Positions 1 to 6,760 of a stretch of DNA of 6,760 nucleotides are shown here, piece by piece (position 1 is the stretch's first letter; every line of letters starts with the position of its first letter). The notes below the pieces were generated by a model, which was given only the letters and a program-made list of their open reading frames with translations, did no database searches and was not told where the DNA came from. Both the position numbers and the translations under genes were made by a program. Source of the stretch: an uncultured Collinsella sp. (GTDB lineage Bacteria; Actinomycetota; Coriobacteriia; Coriobacteriales; Coriobacteriaceae); assembly GCA_902475825.1 (NCBI GenBank), contig CABSBA010000088.1:1-6760 (forward strand). The letters run 5' to 3'.

Positions 1-102
1 AAACGATGCACTCGGGTTAAATCGGATCTTATATTTCGCATGCGCTTTATATAGCTCCATTTTTGGGTACAGTGTTGTCCCGATATTGAGCTTGGGGGAT
101 AT
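1..102. other. Upstream intergenic segment with RBS for the first gene
   Basis: This segment is AT-richer than the genes and shows no coding region. TATATT (30-35) and TATATA (48-53) resemble -10 boxes, but neither has a good -35 hexamer at 16-18 bp, so no promoter is assigned. GGGGG at 94-98 lies 4 nt before the ATG at 103 and serves as the ribosome binding site. Confidence 0.4.
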
Positions 103-1605
103 ATGAAAGACGAGACGATGGGCCAAGAGGATGCGGCCCAAGATGCAGAAGCGTGTGCCGAGGCCCTGGAGAGCCTAGACCGGATTTCGCTTGACGATGT
201 TGCGTTTGACGATTCGAGCGTTGATGTGCAGGATGAGCCGGAAATCGAGGCGCAGCCCGATGGTCAGGATGCAAAAGACGATGGCACCGCGCCCACCGAA
301 GACGGGGCGGGGCACGAGGATTCCGAATGCGAGGCCGACGGCCAGCCCGAATCCGACACGAGCGAGGAAACCATCTTGCTCGACAACTTGCCGGCCGAAG
401 ATTCGCTGACCCGCGAGCTCCCTGGCTTAGGCTCTGCGCCTGCCGTGGACGAGACCATCGCCATGGGCGATATTCCCCTGCCGTCCGTTCCCTCGGCACG
501 CGAAGCCGAGGTTCGTCATCGTAAGATGTCGCCCAAGCGCCGCAACCTGATGGTTGCCGGCGTTGTGGCCGTCGCGCTCGTCGCCGGCGGCGCAGGCTAT
601 GCTGCCTGGAACGGATATCAGCAAGAGCAGGCTGCCGCTGTCGCCGCCAGTGCGCACACGATGATGTCGGTGCAAATTGGCGTGCATGCCGCGGGCCTCG
701 ACTGCTCAACTGGCTCCAAGATTCCCGTGCAGGTGAGCGGACAGGATTCCGACGGTTCTTCCGTGAGCGAAACGCTCTACGTTGACGAGCATGGTCGCGG
801 CATTAAGCTGCTGCCCGGCGATTACACGTTCTCCATTGCTGGATCCCCCATCGCGGAAGACGGCACCATCTACACCGTCCCGACCACCAAGGCGCAGGTC
901 ACCATTAAGAGCGATGGGCAGGATCTGCGCGCTCAAGCCACCTTTAAGCTCAAGGTACCTTCGGCCGACACGGTGACTGACGACCAGATCGATGCCGCCG
1001 CCAAGTATGCCGAGGAAGGGGGCGCAAGCTCTGCCGCCGCGGCAAAGATACTTCAGCAGGCGGCAATTACGCGCCGCGATGCCGCCGCCAACGCCGTAAG
1101 CGCAAGCGAGGCTCAGTCCGCCCGCGATGCCGACGCTCGGCACAAGGCGACGAACCTGTATCAGCTCGATATTCCGGTTGAGTGGTATGGCAAGGTCGCA
1201 ACCTGGCAAAACGGCAACACGCTGTGCATTTATCTGGACGGCGACACCAACACACCGCTCGTGACGCTTGTCGCCGTGCGCGACGGCGAGACCTTTACGC
1301 CCGACGCCGGCGATACAGTTTTGGGCACGGTCAGCCTAGGCAACGGCTACACCGTCTATGCTAGCGGTCCTGTCTATCCGTATGTAATCCCGCAAACCAT
1401 CAACGGGCGCACGCAGAACCCCGTGTCGACCTACCCCATGGATACGGCGATTGAGCTTGTCGAGCTCACGACCGGCAACCGCTACACATACAGCCAGATC
1501 AAAAACGACCTGGTCGGTAAAGACGGCAAGGCAGACGCCGCGACCAAACTCGAGACCGACTACCTCGCCCAGATTCTGATGCCGAGCATCAAGGCCCAAG
1601 ACTAG
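103..1605 (+). CDS. Single-pass membrane protein with acidic cytoplasmic N-terminus and extracellular beta-rich domains
   Basis: Function is unknown. Residues 1-135 are disordered-looking and very rich in Asp and Glu. They contain two copies of a short motif, [DE]-E-T-I-x-[LM]-x-x-[LI]-P, at 88-97 and 116-125. A basic stretch (RHRKMSPKRR, 138-147) precedes one hydrophobic helix at about 149-168, so by the positive-inside rule the N-terminus is cytoplasmic and the rest is outside. Residues about 187-287 look like a beta-sandwich (alternating strands, LLPGDYTFSI at 236-245). Residues about 296-347 form an Ala-rich helical linker. Residues about 352-465 form a second beta-rich domain beginning IPVEWYGKV, a layout I associate with exported Coriobacteriia proteins of unknown role; this is recollection, not a search. 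The only extracellular cysteines are C201 and C375. ATG 103 is chosen because of the GGGGG ribosome site; ATG 118 is possible. The next gene is convergent. Confidence 0.88.
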   Translation: MKDETMGQEDAAQDAEACAEALESLDRISLDDVAFDDSSVDVQDEPEIEAQPDGQDAKDDGTAPTEDGAGHEDSECEADGQPESDTSEETILLDNLPAEDSLTRELPGLGSAPAVDETIAMGDIPLPSVPSAREAEVRHRKMSPKRRNLMVAGVVAVALVAGGAGYAAWNGYQQEQAAAVAASAHTMMSVQIGVHAAGLDCSTGSKIPVQVSGQDSDGSSVSETLYVDEHGRGIKLLPGDYTFSIAGSPIAEDGTIYTVPTTKAQVTIKSDGQDLRAQATFKLKVPSADTVTDDQIDAAAKYAEEGGASSAAAAKILQQAAITRRDAAANAVSASEAQSARDADARHKATNLYQLDIPVEWYGKVATWQNGNTLCIYLDGDTNTPLVTLVAVRDGETFTPDAGDTVLGTVSLGNGYTVYASGPVYPYVIPQTINGRTQNPVSTYPMDTAIELVELTTGNRYTYSQIKNDLVGKDGKADAATKLETDYLAQILMPSIKAQD

Positions 1606-1646
1606 CCGGCCCGAAGACAGCCGTCCAACACCCACATCCCTAACGC

Positions 1647-1713
1647 AGTTGCGGTGAAATAGGGACTGTTTTTGCTGGTCAAACCGCAAAACAGTTCCTA
1701 TTTCACCGCAACT
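1647..1713. repeat. Palindromic repeat, family A, between convergent genes
   Basis: The arms at 1647-1675 and 1686-1713 are reverse complements apart from one position that would be a G-U wobble in RNA and one extra T in the left arm. They enclose a 10-nt loop (1676-1685). The arm core reads GGTGAAATAGGGACTG. It fills most of the gap between two convergent stop codons (1605 and 1738), so either transcript would fold a stem of about 28 bp. No U-run follows on either strand, so it is not a classical intrinsic terminator, although such a stem could still stop transcription or protect 3' ends. The length, perfection and intergenic site suggest a dispersed REP- or MITE-like element; that it is multicopy is inferred. 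Confidence 0.85.
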
Positions 1714-1737
1714 TATTGGTGCCCTTTTGGGTGGCAC

Positions 1738-1911
1738 TCAGCGCCACGGATCGGCTTCGAACAGCGGCTCGCGCTCGGGGCGGCGATCGCTGTAGGGATC
1801 GTAGCCGTCGTCGTCCTCGTTCTCGGCACGGATGTAGGGGTCGCGCGGCTTGGGTGCCGGTTTGGACGTGGGCTTGGGCGCCGGCGCGCTTGTCTTGATC
1901 TCGTCTTTCAT
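1738..1911 (-). CDS. Small 57-residue hypothetical protein rich in Pro, Lys and Asp
   Basis: No family is recognised. The protein has three visible parts: a start MKDEIKTS; a Pro-Ala-Lys stretch at about 9-22 with PAPKP-type repeats; and an acidic, aromatic part containing EDDDGYDPYSDRR (residues 32-44), ending FEADPWR. There is no membrane segment or signal peptide, so it is probably cytoplasmic and largely unfolded. Third codon positions are almost all G or C, matching the neighbours and supporting real coding. The start is chosen at 1911 because a GAGGAG ribosome site at 1920-1925 lies 8 nt upstream. ATG 1917 would leave only 2 nt, and ATG 1929 lies upstream of that site. It follows clpB on the same strand but is separated by the clpB terminator, leaving about 50 bp for a promoter of its own; none is clear, so terminator read-through may supply expression. 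Confidence 0.68.
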   Translation of the reverse strand: MKDEIKTSAPAPKPTSKPAPKPRDPYIRAENEDDDGYDPYSDRRPEREPLFEADPWR

Positions 1912-1961
1912 CTGCATAGCTCCTCGCATCGCATCCGTTCAACATCATCGATTGTCGCACG

Positions 1962-1998
1962 AAAAAGGGCGGCGGACCCAATTGGATCCGCCGCCCTT
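1962..1998 (-). terminator. Rho-independent terminator of clpB
   Basis: The arms at 1965-1976 and 1987-1998 are perfect 12-bp complements (AAGGGCGGCGGA with its reverse complement) around a 10-nt loop. Read on the minus strand, the stem is followed by a run of five U (1966 down to 1962). It lies about 42 nt past the clpB stop codon, in the correct orientation. Two further G-C pairs are possible inside the loop. Confidence 0.92.
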
Positions 1999-2040
1999 GG
2001 CGTTCGGCTCAAAAGGCAGATTTTAAGGCATGCCCAAAAT

Positions 2041-4668
<2,628 letters not shown>

Positions 4669-4673
4669 GGAAT

Positions 4674-4707
4674 CACCTCTCTTGGGGTGGCCGCCCTACG
4701 GGGCGGC
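4674..4707 (-). promoter_or_regulatory. clpB leader hairpin and ribosome binding site
   Basis: On the minus strand, GCCGCCC (4707-4701) and GGGCGGC (4696-4690) form a perfect 7-bp GC stem with a 4-nt loop. It lies 9 nt upstream of the Shine-Dalgarno sequence AGAGGTG (4680-4674). No U-run follows, so it is not a terminator. A CACC just after the stem could also pair with GGTG of the ribosome site across about 8 nt. The structure might modulate clpB translation or mRNA stability; the stem is seen, the role is inferred. Confidence 0.45.
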
Positions 4708-4746
4708 TTCACGTTGTTCGAGAAGTATTGTTGCCAGCTTTGTACG

Positions 4747-4782
4747 ATCTTATACACAAATCTAAGTCTCTATATATAAGAT
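4747..4782 (-). promoter_or_regulatory. AT-rich inverted repeat, possible clpB promoter or operator
   Basis: ATCTTATA (4747-4754) and its exact reverse complement TATAAGAT (4775-4782) flank 20 nt, in the most AT-rich part of the clpB upstream region. Read on the minus strand, TATAAG at 4754-4749 is a fair -10 box about 80 nt before the start codon, but the hexamer 17 bp further up (ATATAT) is a poor -35. The repeat could be a regulator site overlapping the promoter. It matches none of the HspR (HAIR), HrcA (CIRCE) or CtsR consensus sites. Confidence 0.3.
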
Positions 4783-4846
4783 TTTCTGAGTGATTGAAAG
4801 ATAGGGAGCAGGTGCGCTCACCCGCTACAGCCTCGTCCCCTTACTA

Positions 4847-5062
4847 TCTCAATCTGTAACATCTAGCGGCTGTTTATGGCTCTAGATGTTACAGATCGAG
4901 ATGAAATGACCAGCGGCACCCGTTTATCTAAATCTGTAACATCTAGTCAGCAAATAGAGCTCTATCTGTTACAAATCGAGACGAACAGAAAACACCCGGA
5001 TCAAAAATCTAAATCTGTAACACCAGGCCCACTTTTAGCGGCCAAGATGTTACAGATCGAGA
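4847..5062. repeat. Array of three tandem hairpin units with 80-bp period, family C
   Basis: Three units each have a 20-nt left arm, a 15-nt loop and a 20-nt right arm: 4847-4866 with 4882-4901, 4927-4946 with 4962-4981, and 5008-5027 with 5043-5062. The spacers between units are 25 and 26 nt. The consensus left arm is TCTAAATCTGTAACATCTAG and the right arm CTAGATGTTACAGATCGAGA. Unit 1 arms pair with one mismatch; units 2 and 3 are more degenerate at the loop-proximal end. Left arms always carry A and right arms (reverse complemented) G at arm position 5, so whole units were probably duplicated. The loops and spacers are otherwise mostly dissimilar. It lies between a stop codon (5116) and the clpB control region, both on the minus strand. 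Possible roles are a mobile palindrome family, a binding-site array or an RNA processing element; none is proven. Confidence 0.85.
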
Positions 5063-5063
5063 C

Positions 5064-5115
5064 AGACCGAAAACCACCACAAAGAGGACAGGCACCTTTG
5101 TTGTGGTCGCGGTCT
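5064..5115 (-). repeat. Palindromic repeat, family B copy 1, possible terminator
   Basis: Inner arms ACCACCACAAAG (5073-5084) and CTTTGTTGTGGT (5096-5107) pair with one mismatch around AGGACAGGCAC. Outer arms AGACCG (5064-5069) and CGGTCT (5110-5115) extend the stem across a small internal loop. On the minus strand the hairpin begins at the base right after the stop codon of the upstream gene, and the inner stem is followed by four U. It therefore probably terminates that gene. The core is shared with the copy at 5877-5916. Confidence 0.78.
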
Positions 5116-5787
5116 CTACTCCTTCGCCGAACCCGTACTTCCCGATTCGACGGTCCAGGGCATCTCATCCTCGAACAGCCATGTACGGGCAGACCCACTA
5201 TCGCGTGCAGTCTGCGGGTCAGGCAAGCAGGTCTGTTTATAGGCATCTTGGATACACTGACCCATAAAATCGTTGAGCTCGGTCTGGTCGCCCTCCATGA
5301 CATAGGCGACATCGCCGTCCATGATGTAGATGCCCGGACCCTCATTGCCCTCGTAGCCCGGATCGTACGAGACATCACATAACTTTGCGCCGTTTGCAGT
5401 GTCCAGCTCGATGGAAGAGTGGCATCCGCCAACCATGTCGTTCGCTTTTGCCCGATAGGACGCATACCCGTACCAACGCTTAAATGTTTTGCCCTTGAGT
5501 AGCTCGGACGCCCTATCGATCAGGCTTGTATCCGTGGTATAGCGCATGGCCCCAAGCTGAATACGCGGATAATTGCTAATACCCAGCACAGCCGGCTGCT
5601 CATCAAAATCAACGGTAATGGTCTCGGGCTTGTCGTCGCCGGTCAGAAGTTCGACAGATTGAGTCACAGGCTTGACCACCGGCTCCGTCACCGCAGCAGG
5701 TAGAAATGCCATACCGACAGCGCCCGCGCCAACCACAGCGATCGCAAGCGCCAAGACAATCAATCCAATACGGGCAGAACGGCTCAC
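5116..5787 (-). CDS. Small membrane-anchored exported protein with four extracellular cysteines
   Basis: No family is recognised. With the GTG start at 5787 the product is 223 residues: a short basic N-terminus (SRSAR), one hydrophobic segment at about 7-29 acting as an anchor or uncleaved signal, then an extracellular region of about 190 residues. The only cysteines outside are C122, C137, C178 and C187, an even number that would allow two disulfides. The region around 100-170 is rich in Tyr, Gly and Asp and looks folded; the tail after about 190 is Ser/Gly-rich. There is no lipobox. GTG 5787 is preferred because GGGGTG lies 7 nt upstream; an in-frame GTG at 5820 has no ribosome site, but it lies so close to the predicted transcript start that leaderless translation there is an alternative. 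It is divergent from the next gene and bracketed by two family-B palindromes. Confidence 0.8.
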   Translation of the reverse strand: MSRSARIGLIVLALAIAVVGAGAVGMAFLPAAVTEPVVKPVTQSVELLTGDDKPETITVDFDEQPAVLGISNYPRIQLGAMRYTTDTSLIDRASELLKGKTFKRWYGYASYRAKANDMVGGCHSSIELDTANGAKLCDVSYDPGYEGNEGPGIYIMDGDVAYVMEGDQTELNDFMGQCIQDAYKQTCLPDPQTARDSGSARTWLFEDEMPWTVESGSTGSAKE

Positions 5788-5828
5788 GGCAAAACACCCC
5801 ACAATGCAAACCTTCGCCACCTGTACTA

Positions 5829-5857
5829 ATGATACCGCCAGCTAACACTATTACCAA
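5829..5857 (-). promoter_or_regulatory. Predicted sigma-70-type promoter for the gene ending at 5116
   Basis: On the minus strand, TTGGTA (5857-5852, 4 of 6 to the -35 consensus) and TATCAT (5834-5829, 5 of 6 to the -10 consensus) are exactly 17 bp apart. Transcription would begin near 5822, about 35 nt before the preferred GTG at 5787. Confidence 0.5.
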
Positions 5858-5876
5858 AAGAAGCCGCGCGCTCCTC

Positions 5877-5916
5877 ACCACCACAAAGGGGACAGGCACC
5901 TTTGTGGTGGTTTTCG
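5877..5916 (+). repeat. Palindromic repeat, family B copy 2, in the divergent intergenic gap
   Basis: ACCACCACAAAGG (5877-5889) and CCTTTGTGGTGGT (5899-5911) are perfect 13-bp complements around the loop GGACAGGCA. Three further T follow on the plus strand. The core GGACAGGCACCTTTG is shared with copy 1 in the same orientation. Unlike copy 1, it lies between two divergent genes, upstream of both, where a terminator would not be expected; this suggests a dispersed element rather than a gene-specific terminator. Confidence 0.83.
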
Positions 5917-6021
5917 ACGCTAACGGTCGACCATCTCGCGCCATGAGATTAAACTTGAATTGTTCTCTGAACATATCCATTTCTGCCTATCCTCAACAGA
6001 TCTTTGTCTCGAGGAGCGCAT

Positions 6022-6690
6022 ATGAAGCCGCCTCATTCCACCGGTCGCAACGTCATCGCCATTCTCGCCATACCCATCGTGATGCTCTTCCTTATCGTCA
6101 TCACGCCCTTTTCTTTTGGTATCGCCTCGCCCTTCGATCTTTGCGGGATGATCGACGCCGGCTCGCGTGCCACCTCGCTTTCCTTTATCTGTCGCGGCGT
6201 GTTTTACGAAGATGGAATTCCCACCGGAATTTGGCGGTCAAAGTTGCCACTGCTCGGAACGATTGATGGATGCTTCCCCCATTTCAGCCTTGAACCTCAG
6301 ACGATGAATTATTTGATCGACGACCAGCCCCTCGACTCCATCACCCTCGCCTACGACTATGCTCCAAACACCGACGAGTGCCACATGAACCAAGTCCTCG
6401 ACAAGCTACTTGGGCAGTGCGGGCTCACCGAGGAGGCCGGTCGAACCATCGATAGCGACCAGCAATTAAAGCGAACAGAACTCCGCCGTGTCGGAAAAAT
6501 CAAAGGGCGAAGTGGGGCCGCCTACTGGGATGCCTGGGCAATACGCGACAAGAGCGAATTCGGGCACAGCACCTATATGATCACCGTCTACACCAGAGAC
6601 GGAATCAAGGGCAGTGTTGACGATTTCGCGTCATCCAAACTCGGCATCCCCAAAACAACCAAACCCGCCAACTCGGATGAAATCCTGTAG
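6022..6690 (+). CDS. Small membrane-anchored exported protein with five extracellular cysteines
   Basis: No family is recognised. The 222-residue product has a basic start (MKPPHSTGRN), one hydrophobic segment at about 11-34, and an extracellular region with C41, C57, C84, C120 and C133 confined to its N-terminal two thirds. The C-terminal part (about 150-205) is Cys-free, more basic, and contains an aromatic stretch AAYWDAWAI (166-174) followed by a probable beta strand STYMITVYTRD. An odd cysteine count leaves at least one unpaired. Start choice: ATG 6022 has GAGGAG at 6011-6016, 5 nt upstream, and is far better than the in-frame TTG at 6004. Rarer codons (CGA, AGA, ATA, GGA) become frequent in the second half. 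It is divergent from the preceding gene and probably cotranscribed with the partial gene that starts 14 nt after its stop. No clear promoter was assigned in the gap upstream. Confidence 0.82.
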   Translation: MKPPHSTGRNVIAILAIPIVMLFLIVITPFSFGIASPFDLCGMIDAGSRATSLSFICRGVFYEDGIPTGIWRSKLPLLGTIDGCFPHFSLEPQTMNYLIDDQPLDSITLAYDYAPNTDECHMNQVLDKLLGQCGLTEEAGRTIDSDQQLKRTELRRVGKIKGRSGAAYWDAWAIRDKSEFGHSTYMITVYTRDGIKGSVDDFASSKLGIPKTTKPANSDEIL

Positions 6691-6704
6691 AGGCGCTCAT
6701 TGGA

Positions 6705-6760
6705 ATGTCGCTCAACGTGCACACCGACATTGAGCTCACCCCCACCGCCGCCAAGGTGCC
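6705..6760 (+). CDS. Start of a truncated gene running off the window
   Basis: ATG 6705 opens a frame that reads MSLNVHTDIELTPTAAKV and continues to the window edge without a stop. Nearly every third position is G or C, as in the other genes. GAGGCG at 6690-6695 lies 9 nt upstream as a ribosome site. It starts 14 nt after the previous stop codon, so the two genes are probably in one operon. Eighteen residues are too few to name a family. Confidence 0.55.
   Translation, partial: MSLNVHTDIELTPTAAKV

Larger units (their letters stand above)
4669..5115. other. Gene-free interval: clpB leader, control region and repeats
   Basis: No credible gene lies in these 447 bases. Going leftward along the minus-strand transcription direction it holds a family-B palindrome (5064-5115), the family-C hairpin array (4847-5062), a short unassigned stretch (4783-4846), an AT-rich inverted repeat (4747-4782), and the clpB leader with a GC hairpin and ribosome site (4669-4710). 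The open frame running across the array and into the next gene's antisense strand is not gene-like. Confidence 0.75.

Noticed and set aside
4783..4800. HspR (HAIR) operator upstream of clpB
   Set aside because: Only a fragment resembling ACTCA occurs on the minus strand; the paired CTTGAGT half-site at the required spacing is absent.
4847..5062. CRISPR array
   Set aside because: The arms alternate in orientation, intervals are 15 and 25 nt rather than about 30-40, there are only three units, and no cas gene is present.
4876..5382. Open frame of 168 codons crossing the hairpin array
   Set aside because: It translates repeat arms and then the antisense of the real gene at 5116-5787; composition is not gene-like and there is no ribosome site.
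5788..5820. Upstream GTG start at 5820 for the minus-strand envelope gene
   Set aside because: No ribosome site precedes it and the predicted transcript would start only about 2 nt before it. GTG 5787 has a well-spaced GGGGTG and places basic residues right before the membrane helix. Leaderless use of 5820 is not fully excluded.
6004..6021. TTG start at 6004 for the plus-strand envelope gene
   Set aside because: The GAGGAG ribosome site lies inside this extension and is correctly spaced for ATG 6022.

Overview
The window looks like chromosome from a high-GC gut actinobacterium of the Coriobacteriia, most likely Collinsella or a close relative. This is inferred from codon usage with G or C in most third positions, from the style of the exported proteins, and from several families of short palindromic repeats between genes. 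No rRNA, tRNA, cas gene, transposase gene or phage gene is visible.

Layout, left to right. (1) 103-1605 (+): a 500-residue membrane protein with a very acidic cytoplasmic N-terminal region, one transmembrane helix and a two-part extracellular region. (2) 1606-1737: the convergent gap, filled mainly by a nearly perfect palindrome of about 67 bp. (3) 1738-1911 (-): a small 57-residue protein rich in Pro, Lys and Asp. (4) 1962-1998 (-): a strong intrinsic terminator. (5) 2041-4668 (-): full-length clpB, the disaggregase of the heat-shock system. (6) 4669-5115: a gene-free stretch holding the clpB leader and probable control region, an array of three hairpin units with an 80-bp period, and a further palindrome touching the stop codon of the next gene. 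(7) 5116-5787 (-): a small membrane-anchored, Cys-containing protein with a recognisable promoter. (8) 5788-6021: a divergent gap with a second copy of the same palindrome. (9) 6022-6690 (+): another small membrane-anchored Cys-rich protein. (10) 6705 to the window end (+): the first 18 codons of a further gene.

The genes do not form one obvious pathway. clpB is core housekeeping and stress machinery. The other readable proteins are single-pass envelope proteins without a recognised family or a small protein of unknown role. The minus-strand genes (5787 to 1738) run in one direction, but a terminator-like hairpin lies at each junction, so they are probably separate transcription units.

The unexplained content is in the intergenic DNA. 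It carries three palindrome families: A at 1647-1713, B at 5064-5115 and 5877-5916, and C, the hairpin array, at 4847-5062. Family C is the most distinctive, because its arms, loop length and unit spacing are conserved while loops and spacers differ.
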